Shown: piece after piece, positions 8,568-20,975 of the stretch
How positions within the stretch are numbered: position 1 is the first letter of the stretch
Layout: each line of letters starts with the position of its first letter
Assembly (NCBI RefSeq): GCF_003711105.1
Contig: NZ_CP023865.1
Coordinates: 3,931,001 to 3,995,000, forward strand
Length of the DNA: 64,000 bases
Reading direction: 5' to 3'
Source: Actinoplanes teichomyceticus ATCC 31121
Lineage (GTDB): Bacteria; Actinomycetota; Actinomycetes; Mycobacteriales; Micromonosporaceae
Made by a program: the position numbers and the translations under genes
Notes under the pieces: model-generated
The model's input: the letters and a program-made list of their open reading frames with translations, nothing else
Database searches by the model: none
What the model was told of the DNA's origin: nothing

Positions 8568-8729
8568 ATGACCACGCAGGAGCGGACCTCGGACGAGGAC
8601 GACGACGATGGCCAGCGAGTCGGCGAGTCGGCGGCGCCGCAGGCCACCGGGGAGTGGGGCAGCACCCTCGACGACGACCTTCCGCCGGTTGTGCCGGACG
8701 CGGAAGTCGAGGTGCCGGAGACGCCATGA
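8568..8729 (+). CDS. Small acidic protein, 53 aa, unknown
   Basis: The ATG at 8568 is preceded by a good AAGGAG at spacing 7. The product is strongly acidic (SDEDDDDGQRVGES near residue 8 and DDDLPPVVPDAEVEVPE near the C-terminus), with no cysteines, no signal peptide and no hydrophobic segment. Codon use is GC-rich at third positions. The composition is that of an intrinsically disordered protein. A leader or precursor peptide is conceivable, but no modifying enzyme lies nearby. I do not recognise it. Confidence 0.5.
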   Translation: MTTQERTSDEDDDDGQRVGESAAPQATGEWGSTLDDDLPPVVPDAEVEVPETP

Positions 8730-8887
8730 CCCCGCCCGGCGGGCCGGGCGGTCACGCCATGTGGGGGCCCACCGCGTGCTGCGGTTCAAGGTCAGTAATG
8801 TTCCGGTGACTCGGGCATCCCCATACGCGGCCGGGTCGCGGTCCGCAGTCGGACCACGCCGCGGCGCGGCCCGCTGCCGCCCCCGGT

Positions 8888-9559
8888 TCAGCGGATCCTT
8901 GCCAGCCTGCCCACCCCGGTGGTGACCAGCTTGAGGAACCGGTCCCGGCTCTGCTCGCTGCCGCGCATCTCGGTGAAGATCGCGGTGACCTGGCCGCTGG
9001 CCACGACCACGTGGTAGTAGCGGCTCCACTCGCCCACATAGTCCTGGAACATCTCGTCCAGCCCGGCCGCCGGGGCGCCCAGCTCCGGCAGCGGCAGCCG
9101 GGAGAACTTCTTGGTGGTGTAGTTGCCCTCGACGAGCGGGCAGCGGGTGGGTACCGCCGCCGTGGCCCGGACGATGTCGCGGGCCGCCCGCGACCCGGTG
9201 GCGACGATCTCGATATCGATCATGCTGCCGCCGGAGTGCTGGAACACCCGGTGCGCCCGCGCCCTGGGCACGCCGCGGTCGAACGTCCCTTCGCGGCACC
9301 AGCCGGAGCCGGGGACCTCGGTGGTGCTCGCCGAGTCCTCGTCGAACAGCGTGTAGCCGGCCGGCAGGTCGGCGAGACCGAGCAGTCCCTTCCGCAACTG
9401 CGCAGCGGTGGGCAGCCCCGCGCCGGTGACCACCGACACGACCCGCGCGGGCACGGCCGGGTCCACGGCCACGCCGGCGGACGGGCCGGCCCGGTTCGCC
9501 GCCAGTGCACCGGCGAGCAGGACCGGCACGACACCGGCCAGTGCGATCGATCGTCTCAC
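8888..9559 (-). CDS. Secreted protein of unknown function (sensor-domain-like)
   Basis: This encodes 223 residues from a GTG at 9559 that overlaps the stop of a degraded upstream frame. A signal peptide (IALAGVVPVLLAGALAANRA) is followed by QLRKGLLGLADLPAGYTLFD, which resembles the start of PknH-like or DUF-type extracellular sensor domains of actinobacteria. Then come GWCREG and TRCPLVEGNYTTKKFSR, whose single cysteines suggest a disulfide, and a final VVVASGQVTAIFTEMRG strand. It is probably exported or lipid-free. The role is unknown. Confidence 0.6.
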   Translation of the reverse strand: MRRSIALAGVVPVLLAGALAANRAGPSAGVAVDPAVPARVVSVVTGAGLPTAAQLRKGLLGLADLPAGYTLFDEDSASTTEVPGSGWCREGTFDRGVPRARAHRVFQHSGGSMIDIEIVATGSRAARDIVRATAAVPTRCPLVEGNYTTKKFSRLPLPELGAPAAGLDEMFQDYVGEWSRYYHVVVASGQVTAIFTEMRGSEQSRDRFLKLVTTGVGRLARIR

Positions 9560-9800
9560 CAGCTCAGCGTATGCGTCAGGCGGCCGGCGATCCCCGGGTT
9601 CCGGTACGCCCGGCGCGGTCGGCGCTCGGTCACGACGCGGAACTCGGCGGTGGACACGATCGCACCGGCGTACCCGGCGGCCAGGTCGGCCGTCGCGGTT
9701 GTCGGCGGCGAGCTCGCGGCGCAGGGTGGCGGCTTCTTCGGAGGCGGCCAGGGCCTCGGCGCGCCGGGCGGCCTCGGCCAGCCGGATGGCGTGGTTGATG
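9556..9800 (-). pseudogene. Degraded coding sequence upstream of secreted protein
   Basis: Two protein-like stretches in different frames: a charged helix INHAIRLAEAARRAEALAA, EEAATLRRELAADN (about 9700-9796) and VSTAEFRVVTERRPRRAYRN, PGIAGRLTHTLSW, ending at 9556 in a stop that overlaps the GTG of the next gene. The overlap suggests the two were once co-translated. A frameshift separates the halves. I do not recognise the family. Confidence 0.35.
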
Positions 9801-9850
9801 CGCCACGAAAATTGGTTGCCTGCCCATCTTGCCTCCCCAAGGCTGGCCCG

Positions 9851-10759
9851 ATGGACCTCAAAGACGCGGCACAGGCATGGCGGACCGACGGTTTCGTGAT
9901 TCTTCCCGGGTTCTTGCCCGCGGACGAGCTGGCATCAGCCGTGCAGGAACTGGACCTGCTGTTCCCCTCGGCCGACGGATTCCATGACGGGACCGATCCG
10001 CGTCACGAACGTTTCATCGGCGACGAGTTCGCCGGGATCGACACGTTCCCGTTCGCCGGCACGGAGATCAGCCTGGTCGCCGTGAACCATCGCATCCTGG
10101 AATTGGCCGAGGCTCTGCTGGACGACGATGTCCACCTCTACGGAGCTGAGGCCTGGGCAAAGTACACCGGCGCCTGCGACTACGACCAGGCCCTGCACCG
10201 TGACTATCTCAACCACACCGTGCTGGTGCCCAGCACCACGCCAGGCTGCCGGCAAGTCGAAATGTTCGTGTTCCTCAACGACGTACCCGATGAACTCGGG
10301 CCGCCGCATCTGGTCTCCCGTAAGCACACCGCCGGGCTTCCCGCCGTTCCCAACTGGTTGCTGCGACCAGGACAGGAAACTGCCGATCGTTTCACCGGCG
10401 ACGCCGGTCCAGAACTCTACGAAGCCGAAGTCTCCGGAGCAGGACCAGCCGGAACCGTCATCGCGTTCGAGCCGGGAACCTTCCACCGCGGCACGCAACT
10501 GACCGCACCCCGAGGAGCGCGGTACAGCATGCACCTGGGCTTCCGTCCGCCCGCTCTGCAGTGGGGGCAGCGGGTCGCTTGGGCGGCGAAGAGCTTCACG
10601 ACCGAGTGGGTCGAGTTCGTCAACCGGGCCACGCCGCGCCAACTCCAAGCCCTCGGCTTCCCACCGCCTGGACATCAGTACTGGACGCCCGAGACGCTGG
10701 CCGGTATGGCTCTGCGCTATCCGAGGCTCGACCTTCTGCCCTGGCAGCCAACGAACTAG
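9851..10759 (+). CDS. Phytanoyl-CoA dioxygenase-family Fe(II)/2-oxoglutarate oxygenase
   Basis: This encodes 302 residues. The N-terminus [20 protein letters not shown] is typical of the PhyH family. The iron-binding facial triad is visible as H116-x-D118 (ALHRDYLNH) and H212 (GTFHRGTQL), with an arginine nearby (R221 or R224) to hold 2-oxoglutarate. It should hydroxylate a small molecule in the cytoplasm; the substrate is unknown. Its TAG stop (10757-10759) coincides with the left end of an IS5-type element, so the insertion left the coding sequence apparently complete, though the original stop may have lain elsewhere. Confidence 0.8.
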   Translation: MDLKDAAQAWRTDGFVILPGFLPADELASAVQELDLLFPSADGFHDGTDPRHERFIGDEFAGIDTFPFAGTEISLVAVNHRILELAEALLDDDVHLYGAEAWAKYTGACDYDQALHRDYLNHTVLVPSTTPGCRQVEMFVFLNDVPDELGPPHLVSRKHTAGLPAVPNWLLRPGQETADRFTGDAGPELYEAEVSGAGPAGTVIAFEPGTFHRGTQLTAPRGARYSMHLGFRPPALQWGQRVAWAAKSFTTEWVEFVNRATPRQLQALGFPPPGHQYWTPETLAGMALRYPRLDLLPWQPTN

Positions 10760-11628
10760 GGCGTGTATCGAAGGCATAACCATTCGTTGATCGCGGCGAT
10801 GGTGGCGGTGGCTGCGTAACGCACGGCGAGTTTCTCGAAGCGGGTCGCGACGGCCCGGTGGCGTTCGAGGCGGTTGATGCCGCACTCGACGGCGTGGCGT
10901 TGCTTGTGGATCTCGGGTCGAGGGCCGGTGGCCGGCCGCCCTTCGACCCGAGTGTGCGCCGGTCGGCCTTGCTCGGGATGGTCGCCTTGATACCGCGACG
11001 GCGTAGGTGACGCCGGTCAGCGGGGGAGGTGTACGCCTTGTCCGTCCGCCAAGGCACGGTCGGGCCGGGTCCGTGGCCGGCCGGCCGGCCGGGGTACTCG
11101 GATGCCTTCCAGCACCGCGATGAACTGCGGGCTGTCGCCGCGCCGGCCCGCGGTCAGCACGATCGACAACGGCTTCTGTCCTTGCTCACGGCTCAGATGC
11201 AGTTTCGTGGTCAGCGCGCCCCGGGAACGTCCCAACGCGTGATCGGCCGGTTTGACCGCGACACCACCCGGCGGTTCGGCCTGCAGATCCCCCCTTCTAC
11301 GCGCACCAGCGGCATGCTGATGCGCCCGGGCCATTGTCGAGTCGATCGACACGTCCCACACGATCCGGCCGGACGCGTCCGCCGCTGCCTGCAACGCGGT
11401 CAGGATCCGCGCCCACGTCCGGTCACGCTGCCACCGTCGAAACAGCGCATACACGGCTGCCCAGGAGCCGTACCACTGCGGCACGTCACGCCAGGGCGTG
11501 CCAGTCCGGATCCCATCGATGAGCTGCCGTTTCGTCCAGGTCGGCGGACGTCCCGGACGATGTGGCGCGGGCAGCAACGGCTGCAGAGCCGTCCACTGGA
11601 CGTCGGTCAGGTCGTACCGCCTCGTCAC
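10756..11628 (-). pseudogene. IS5-family transposase, two frameshifts
   Basis: The N-terminal part (from 11628) has DLTDVQWTALQPLLP, WRDVPQWYGSW and WDVSIDSTMARAHQH, the first Asp of the DDE triad. The middle ([20 protein letters not shown]) is in a second frame. The C-terminal part ([20 protein letters not shown] with the catalytic Glu, then [14 protein letters not shown]) is back in the first frame. The lesions are a GTCCGTCC tandem duplication at 11040-11047 (+4) and a missing G near 10917 (-1). The net length is still a multiple of three (291 codons). With two separated lesions this is more likely a dead copy than programmed frameshifting. Confidence 0.75.
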
Positions 11629-11763
11629 CGTCAGGGTGTTCAGAGGTCTCCGGTGGTCTCCGGTTTTGCTTGGTCGCTAAGCCGTCTACCGGAGACCTCG
11701 CTATTTAACGATCACCGACACGCCCGTGATCTCACCTGAACCATCGACTTCGATACGCGCCCC
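10759..11763. mobile_element. IS5-family insertion sequence, inactivated
   Basis: Terminal inverted repeats are GGGCGTGTATCGAAG (10759-10773) and, inverted, GGGCGCGTATCGAAG (11749-11763), 14 of 15 bases alike. The element is about 1.0 kb with a single minus-strand transposase in pieces. No convincing target duplication is visible (CTA on the left, AGG on the right), so the flanks may have been rearranged. Confidence 0.7.
11643..11699. repeat. 12-bp inverted repeat in IS leader
   Basis: GAGGTCTCCGGT (11643-11654) pairs perfectly with 11688-11699, just upstream of the transposase start. It could fold in outward read-through transcripts and hide the transposase start, as in other insertion elements. 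Confidence 0.4.
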
Positions 11764-12079
11764 AGGTGAAACGACCGAGCGCGTCGGCGGCGGCACGGGC
11801 AACGCCCGCACCGTCAACCGCAGCGCCGGCACCAGCCGGGCGGTCGGCTGTATCGGGCGGGGTGACCACGTCCGCCCGCGACGAAAGCCACCGCCGCAAT
11901 CAGCCGGAGCGTCAGCGGCGACCGCCCGCGCTGACGCGCAGGCATCGGCGCCCCAGCCGCCGCCACGACGGCCGGGCCGACCACCGGGTGATGGGCGCCG
12001 GCCCGCTCGGTGCTCTCCCGGACAGGCCGGCCCGCCTCACCCGCGACACCAACCGAGCCGACGGGACCGCCACAGCACA

Positions 12080-15931
<3,852 letters not shown>

Positions 15932-15933
15932 TC

Positions 15934-15970
15934 CGGTGGCCGGGCGCGGCGGGACCGCGCCCGGCCACCG
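15934..15970 (+). terminator. 16-bp perfect hairpin after Cip1-like gene
   Basis: CGGTGGCCGGGCGCGG (15934-15949) pairs with 15955-15970 around a CGGGA loop, three bases after the stop codon. Confidence 0.7.
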
Positions 15971-16020
15971 TCCCGCCGTGTCCGGGCCGCCGGCGCGGCC
16001 CCGCCGGCACCGGGCCACCA

Positions 16021-16062
16021 CGCGGGCGAGGCCGGGCGCACCCGCGCCCGGCCTCGCCCGCG
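16021..16062. terminator. 19-bp perfect hairpin between convergent genes
   Basis: The 19-bp arms 16021-16039 and 16044-16062 are perfectly complementary around an ACCC loop, 12 bp beyond the mannanase stop. It probably terminates the minus-strand gene and backs up the plus-strand terminator. Confidence 0.7.
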
Positions 16063-16074
16063 TGGCGCGGTCGG

Positions 16075-17436
16075 TCAGCTCGCGGTGCAGGTCAGCGCCG
16101 GGACGCTGTTGGTGCCGGTCCAGGAGCCGAGGAAACCGAACGAGGTGCTGGCCCCGGCCGCCAGGTTGCCGTTGTAGCCGGCGTTGCGGGCGGTCACGGT
16201 GGACCCGCTGCTGGTCACGGTGGCGCTCCAGGCGTTGGCGACGGTCTGGCCGTTGGCGTACGTCCAGGTGACGGTCCAGCCGGTGATCGCCGAGTTGCCG
16301 GCGGTCACCTTGACCTCAGCCTGGAAGCCGCCCTGCCACTGCCCGGCCACCCGGTACGTCGCCGAGCAGCTCTTGCCGGTGGGCGTGCTCTGCGACGGCG
16401 AGGCGGACGGGCTGCTGGAGCTCTGCGACGGCGACCCGGTCGGTGAGGACGTGCCGGAGCCGCCGAAGACGGTGGCCTGCCGGGCGGTGGCGGTGATGCC
16501 GTTCGGGCCGTCGAAGACCCGGTGGTACCAGGTGGTCTTCTGGTTGACGTCGAAGTTGAGCACCATGTCCAGGATCGGGTCGGTGTTGCCCGACCAGGAC
16601 CAGCCGAGGTAGCCCAGGTCGCGCTTGACCGCCTCGGCCAGCACGGTCTGGTCGGCGACCTGGCCGGAGTCGAACTGCCAGCCGAACTCGCCGATCACCA
16701 GCGGCCAGCCCTTGGCCTTGAACGTGTCCAGGTACGACGTGATCGTGGAGGGCTGGGCGTACACCGAGTACATGTGGATCGACAGCACGGTGTTGTGCCG
16801 GCTGTCCGCGTCGAGCACGGTCTGCGCGTTGTCGCGCATCACGTTCTGCCAGTCCTGGCCCCAGTTCGGGGCGTCGATCATCAGCAGGTGCTGGAAGCCG
16901 TTGTCGCGCATCTTCTTGATCGCGGCGGTGGTGGCGGCCGTCCACTGGGCCGGGTTGGTGTTGCCGATCGGCTCGTTGCCGATGTTGATGGAGATGTAGT
17001 CCTCCTGGCCGACGAGCACGCTCTTCAGGCTGATCCAGTAGTTGACCGCCTGGTCCAGGGAGTACGCGGCGCTGTCCTCGCCGTACCCGGTGGTGTCGTG
17101 GTCCTCGAGGACGCAGATCAGCCTGTTGGCCTTGCACAGCGCGATGATGTCGGCGACGTCGCCCGCGCTGTTGGCGGTCCACCGGCCGCCGCTGAGCACC
17201 ACCCGCACGGTGTTCGCGCCGGCCGCCTTGATGTTGGCGAACGAGCTGGTCTGGCTGGTGTACCAGGTGTGCGCGTGGTTGACGCCGCGCATGACGAACT
17301 TGGTGCCGTTGGCCTCGTAGATGTCGGTGCCGACGACGTGCAGGCCGGTGGCCGCGTACGCCGGGTTGCCCAGGGCGAGAACCGCGCCGGCCGCGGCGAG
17401 CAGGGCGGCGCAGAACGCGACGAGCAATCTTCGCAT
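16075..17436 (-). CDS. Secreted GH5 beta-mannanase with CBM2
   Basis: This encodes 453 residues; the ATG at 17436 follows GGGGAGG. Signal peptide (1-29). The catalytic domain opens GLHVVGTDIYEANGTKFVMR and GVNHAHTWYT, the typical start of bacterial GH5 subfamily 8 mannanases. The acid/base is Glu155 (NIGNEP) and the nucleophile Glu250 (VIGEFGW). A Ser/Thr/Pro linker (about 330-352) leads to a C-terminal CBM2 (about 353-453; QWQGGFQAEVKVTAG, ANAWSATVTSSG). It should degrade mannan or glucomannan outside the cell. A CebR-type palindrome lies 39 bp upstream, linking it to the cellulase operon on the other strand. Confidence 0.85.
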   Translation of the reverse strand: MRRLLVAFCAALLAAAGAVLALGNPAYAATGLHVVGTDIYEANGTKFVMRGVNHAHTWYTSQTSSFANIKAAGANTVRVVLSGGRWTANSAGDVADIIALCKANRLICVLEDHDTTGYGEDSAAYSLDQAVNYWISLKSVLVGQEDYISINIGNEPIGNTNPAQWTAATTAAIKKMRDNGFQHLLMIDAPNWGQDWQNVMRDNAQTVLDADSRHNTVLSIHMYSVYAQPSTITSYLDTFKAKGWPLVIGEFGWQFDSGQVADQTVLAEAVKRDLGYLGWSWSGNTDPILDMVLNFDVNQKTTWYHRVFDGPNGITATARQATVFGGSGTSSPTGSPSQSSSSPSASPSQSTPTGKSCSATYRVAGQWQGGFQAEVKVTAGNSAITGWTVTWTYANGQTVANAWSATVTSSGSTVTARNAGYNGNLAAGASTSFGFLGSWTGTNSVPALTCTAS

Positions 17437-17474
17437 GGTCTGCCTCCCCTTTCTGGGGATCGATGGGGGTCGTT

Positions 17475-17488
17475 CGGGAGCGCTCCCA
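17475..17488 (-). promoter_or_regulatory. CebR-type box upstream of mannanase
   Basis: CGGGAGCGCTCCCA contains the perfect 12-bp palindrome GGGAGCGCTCCC (17476-17487). It differs from the 13116 box by one outer base. A possible -35 (TTGACC on the minus strand) lies at about 17513-17518. Confidence 0.7.
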
Positions 17489-17645
17489 TAGAGTTCCGGA
17501 TGTTTCTTAGTTTGGTCAAGATAGTCACGTCGGTATTTCGTCACCCGCCTCGACGCGGTCCGGTCGCCGGCCGTCGGCCGTCCCGTCCAGCGCATCGAGG
17601 CGGCCCCGTGCCACCGCGCGGCGCGGCCTGCGATCATGGGTCCCC

Positions 17646-18245
17646 ATGTGGATCCCCTCGGACGCGCAGATCCGGTCACTGCACGAGCGGGCCGCGCCCA
17701 CGCCCGAGGCGTTCGAGCTGGTGTGGACGCACTGCGAGATCGTCTGCCGGATCGCCGAGCAACTGCTCGACCGGCTCGACCACCGGGTGGACCCGGATCT
17801 GGTACGGGCCGGCTGCCTGCTGCACGACATCGGCGTGTACCGGCTGTACGGCCGCGACGGCGTGCTCGACCACCGCAACTACATCCGGCACGGGCTGCTC
17901 GGCCACGAGCTGCTGCGCGCCGAGGGGCTGCCGGAGCCGCTGTGCCGGTTCTGCTCCTGCCACACCGGGGTCGGGGTGACCCGCGCCGACATCCTGGAAC
18001 AGGGCCTGCCGCTGCCGCCCGGCGACTACGTCGCCGCAACCGGCGAGGAGAGCCTGGTCATGTACGCCGACAAGTTCCACAGCAAGAAGAGCCCGCCGGT
18101 ATTCGTGTCGGCCGCGGCGTACACGCTCAGCGTGACCCGTTTCGGCGCGCACAAGGCGGCCCGCTTCACCGAGATGGTCGCCGCCTACGGCGAGCCGGAC
18201 CTGGCCCCGCTGTCCCGGGAGTACGGCCACACGATCGTGGCGTAA
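17646..18245 (+). CDS. HD-domain phosphohydrolase-like protein
   Basis: This encodes 199 residues. The metal-binding pattern of the HD superfamily is visible: H29 (WTHCEIV), H60-D61 (LLHDIGVY), H82 (YIRHGLLGHELL) and a later His (CSCHTGVGV). After the core come LVMYADKFHSKK and a helical tail. Small HD proteins of this form hydrolyse phosphate esters or nucleotides; the substrate is not predictable here. A hairpin follows the stop (18262-18285). It is unrelated in theme to the cellulase cluster on its left. Confidence 0.7.
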   Translation: MWIPSDAQIRSLHERAAPTPEAFELVWTHCEIVCRIAEQLLDRLDHRVDPDLVRAGCLLHDIGVYRLYGRDGVLDHRNYIRHGLLGHELLRAEGLPEPLCRFCSCHTGVGVTRADILEQGLPLPPGDYVAATGEESLVMYADKFHSKKSPPVFVSAAAYTLSVTRFGAHKAARFTEMVAAYGEPDLAPLSREYGHTIVA

Positions 18246-18261
18246 CCGCGTCGCGCGTAGC

Positions 18262-18285
18262 GGCCCCCGGGCCGGTCCGGGGGCC
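18262..18285 (+). terminator. Hairpin terminator after HD gene
   Basis: GGCCCCCGG (18262-18270) pairs with CCGGGGGCC (18277-18285), loop GCCGGT. Confidence 0.55.
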
Positions 18286-18359
18286 TGCGCCCGTGGCCGG
18301 GCGCGCTGCTCGGCGTGGCGGCAGGCGCAGCCCGGGGGGCCGGCCGGGCCCGGGTCCGG

Positions 18360-18471
18360 GAACGCCGACCCGGGCGCCGGGCGCGGACAGCCGCCGCGCG
18401 CACGCCGCGCCGCTCCCGGAAGCACCGCCGGTGATCGCCGCGACCAGCCCGTCGAGTTCGTTCACCGCCAC
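18360..18471 (-). pseudogene. SDR oxidoreductase, N-terminal stump
   Basis: The frame starts MAVNELDGLVAAITGGASGS and continues GAACARRLSAPGARV. This is the Rossmann TGxxxGxG nucleotide-binding motif of a short-chain dehydrogenase. After about 37 residues it degenerates into Pro/Arg-rich sequence with no catalytic YxxxK. It lies directly downstream of the FAH gene in the same direction, where L-fucose/L-rhamnose-type operons usually carry an SDR. It is read as an operon gene lost by deletion. Confidence 0.6.
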
Positions 18472-18526
18472 GCCTGGCCCGCCGGCCCGGGGAGGCGGAG
18501 GCCGTGCCCGGCGACCGATGCGATCC

Positions 18527-19351
18527 TCACTTCTTGACCACGCTGCGGTGCCGGCCCAGTCCGTCGATCTCCAGTTCGACCACGTCGCCGGCGCTCAGGT
18601 ACGGGAACCGCCCGCCCAGCGCCGTCCCCGCCGGCGTCCCGGTGTTGATCAGGTCGCCCGGCTCCAGGACGGTGAACTGCGACAGGTGCCAGATCAGGTA
18701 CCCCACGTCGAAGATCATGCCGGCGGTGCTGGCGTCCTGCCGGGGCTCGCCGTTGACCCAGGAGCGCAGCCGCAGCGGGAAGCGCAGCTCGTCCGGGGTG
18801 ACCAGCCACGGTCCGAGCGGGTTGAACGTCTCGCACGACTTGCCCTTGGACCACTGCCCGCCGGAGCGCTCCAGCTGGTATTCACGTTCCGACACGTCGT
18901 TGGACAGCACGTATCCGGCGACGTGCGCCAGCGCCTGCTCGGGGGAGTCCAGGTAGCGGGCGGTCCGGCCGATCACCACGCCCAGCTCCACCTCCCCGTC
19001 GGTGCACTGCGAACCCGGTGGCAGCAGGATGTCGTCCTCCGGGCCGACCACGGTGTTGGGCGCCTTGTAGAAGACGATCGGCTCGGCCGGCGGCGGCGCG
19101 CCGGACTCGGCGGCCTGCGCGGCGTAGTTCTGCTCGATGCAGAGCACCACACCGGGGCGGGCGATCGGCGCGCCGAGCCGGTGCCCGTCCAGGTCGGCCG
19201 GGGGCAGCTCGGCCGGGTCGCCGGTGAACCCGCCGCCGGCCAGGAACTCGGCGTCGATGTCCGGGGTGACCTCGGACAGGTCGCGCAGTACCCCGCCGGC
19301 GTACAGGATCGGCCGCTCCGTGCCCGGCGCTCCAACGCGCAGATACCTCAT
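18527..19351 (-). CDS. Fumarylacetoacetate hydrolase family protein
   Basis: This encodes 274 residues from ATG 19351, which overlaps the stop of the amidohydrolase remnant (ATGA). An upstream in-frame start at 19363 is less likely. The FAH core is clear: IEQNYAAQAAESG, FYKAPNTVVGPEDDILLPPG, the metal-binding DGEVELGVVIG, GYVLSNDVSERE, and LINTGTPAGTALG. Such enzymes cleave C-C bonds of diketo acids or act as 2,4-diketo-3-deoxy-sugar-acid hydrolases. Flanking SDR, amidohydrolase and aldo/keto reductase sequences point to L-fucose or L-rhamnose oxidation. With two pathway genes broken, its present role is doubtful. Confidence 0.8.
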   Translation of the reverse strand: MRYLRVGAPGTERPILYAGGVLRDLSEVTPDIDAEFLAGGGFTGDPAELPPADLDGHRLGAPIARPGVVLCIEQNYAAQAAESGAPPPAEPIVFYKAPNTVVGPEDDILLPPGSQCTDGEVELGVVIGRTARYLDSPEQALAHVAGYVLSNDVSEREYQLERSGGQWSKGKSCETFNPLGPWLVTPDELRFPLRLRSWVNGEPRQDASTAGMIFDVGYLIWHLSQFTVLEPGDLINTGTPAGTALGGRFPYLSAGDVVELEIDGLGRHRSVVKK

Positions 19352-19530
19352 CGTGTGTCCCATCGGTAGACGCGGATCGCGGTACGGCCGAACACGTCGT
19401 CGGGGCGGCCGTCGAGGATGCCGGTGAGCGTGGCGGCGACCTGCCCGCGGGTCGCCACCGGCTCGTACACCGGCCGGTCCGGGCCGGGCATCAGCCGGCC
19501 CGGGCCGAACAGGTCGAGCGTGGTCCGCGA
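19348..19530 (-). pseudogene. Amidohydrolase (fuconolactonase-like), C-terminal stump
   Basis: The last ~60 codons read LDLFGPGRLMPGPDRPVYEP, then VAATLTGILDGRP and DVFGRTAIRVYRW before a stop overlapping the FAH start. This resembles the C-terminus of amidohydrolase-2 family lactonases (FGxDRLMFGSDWPV...), with the metal-ligand Asp region altered (GSDWP to GPDRP). The rest of the gene, about 200 residues, is absent. The sequence up to the aldo/keto reductase end is not protein-like, so a deletion removed the middle of the operon. Confidence 0.6.
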
Positions 19531-19659
19531 CCCGGTCGCGGATCCCGGCCGGCGGGCCGCCGGGTCCCGGCCGGCACCGACGGCAGCTGCGGGCCGGTCA
19601 CGGCGGCCCCGCCGACGACCGCGGCGGTCTGCGCGGTACCCGCGGCGATCTGTGCGGTA

Positions 19660-20637
19660 TCACGGGTGCGGCACGTCGGCGTCGAGCAGCCCGGCCCGGA
19701 CCAGGTCGTGCCAGAGGGCGCCGGGGATGTCGACGGCCGCCATCGCGGCGGCGTCGGCGGCCTCCGCGGCCGAGCGGATGCCGATCAGCACGGCCGCGAC
19801 GGCCGGGTGCGCCAGCGGGAACTGCAGCGCGGCGGCCCGCAGCGGCACGCCGTGCCGCGCGCACACCCGCGCCAGCGCCCGGGCCCGGGCCACCATCGCC
19901 GCCGGGGCGGCCCGGTAGTCGAAGGTGGCCTGCCGGTCCGGGTCGGCCAGCAGCCCGGAGTTGTAGACGCCGCCGCAGATCACCGAGATGCCTCGCCGCG
20001 CGCACTCGGGCAGCAGGTCGGCCAGCCCCGACTGGTCCAGCAGCGTGTACCGCCCGGCCAGCAGGAAGCAGTCGAAGTGGCCGGTGCGGGCGAACTCGGT
20101 GAGCATCGCGGACTGGTTCATCCCGGCGGAAACCGCCCCGATCGTGCCCTCCGCGCGCAACCGGACCAGGGCCGGCAGCGCGTCGTGCCGGGCCGCCGCG
20201 AAGTGCTCGTCCGGATCGTGCAGGTGCAGCATGTCGACGCGGTCCAGGCCCAGGCGGATCAGGCTCTCCTGCAGCTGCGCGTGGACGCCGGCCGCGGTGA
20301 AGTCCCACGACGGCGCCGCGCCGGACGGCTCGGACCAGATGCCGGTCGCGTCGTGCGGGCCCGCGACCAGCCGGCGGCCGACCTTGGTGGACAGGGTGAA
20401 CGCGTCGCGGTCCCGGGCGCGCAGCGCCGCGCCGGCGCGCCGCTCGGACAGGCCCGCGCCGTACAGCGGGGCGGTGTCGAAGAACCGCACGCCGTGCTGC
20501 CAGGCCGCGTCCACCGCGGCGGTCGCGCCGGCGTCACCGACCGGGGCGAACAGGCCGCCGATCGGGGCCAGGCCCATGCCGAGCCGGGTGACGGTGACGC
20601 CGGTGCCGCCCAGCGGCACCTTCTCGAACGGATCCAC
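19660..20637 (-). CDS. Aldo/keto reductase (L-fucose dehydrogenase-like)
   Basis: This encodes 325 residues from GTG 20637, with AAAGGA upstream. All four catalytic residues of the AKR family are present: D54 and Y59 (FFDTAPLYG), K85 (LSTKVGRR) and H140 (LHLHDPD). The N-terminus LGGTGVTVTRLGMGLAPIGG and the VSAGMNQSAMLTEF and GVYNSGLL motifs match the aldose-1-dehydrogenase subgroup that oxidises L-fucose or D-arabinose. It would be the first step of the operon continuing into the amidohydrolase stump and FAH gene. Substrate is inferred from context. Confidence 0.8.
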   Translation of the reverse strand: MDPFEKVPLGGTGVTVTRLGMGLAPIGGLFAPVGDAGATAAVDAAWQHGVRFFDTAPLYGAGLSERRAGAALRARDRDAFTLSTKVGRRLVAGPHDATGIWSEPSGAAPSWDFTAAGVHAQLQESLIRLGLDRVDMLHLHDPDEHFAAARHDALPALVRLRAEGTIGAVSAGMNQSAMLTEFARTGHFDCFLLAGRYTLLDQSGLADLLPECARRGISVICGGVYNSGLLADPDRQATFDYRAAPAAMVARARALARVCARHGVPLRAAALQFPLAHPAVAAVLIGIRSAAEAADAAAMAAVDIPGALWHDLVRAGLLDADVPHP

Positions 20638-20719
20638 TGCGCGGTCCTTTCGTGGATCCCGGAGGATCCGCGTACCTGTCCGATGCGTATCGATGCCTCG
20701 ATCGACCGAGCCTCAAACC

Positions 20720-20807
20720 ATCGAGCCCCGGTCGATCGAGCCCCGGTCGATCGCGGCCCGAGCCGATCGAGCCGCGGTCGCTGGATGCTGTGGTCGCTGG
20801 ATGCTGT
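20720..20807. repeat. Short tandem repeats (15 bp x2, 16 bp x2)
   Basis: ATCGAGCCCCGGTCG occurs twice in tandem (20720-20749), and GGTCGCTGGATGCTGT twice in tandem (20776-20807). The surrounding 20650-20830 is rich in GATCGA. Noncoding. Confidence 0.6.
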
Positions 20808-20975
20808 GGTCGATCCCGGCCGTAGTCAATCTATCCGTAGAGGGCGATCGATGCCCGCCCGATCCGGGACTCGGTGCTCAGCGGCGGCGGTCCACGAGTC
20901 GGTCAGGTCGGCGATGCGCGCGGCCCTGACCCCTGCCCGGGCCCGGCGTCCGGCCGCCTTCGACTGACGCCGCGA

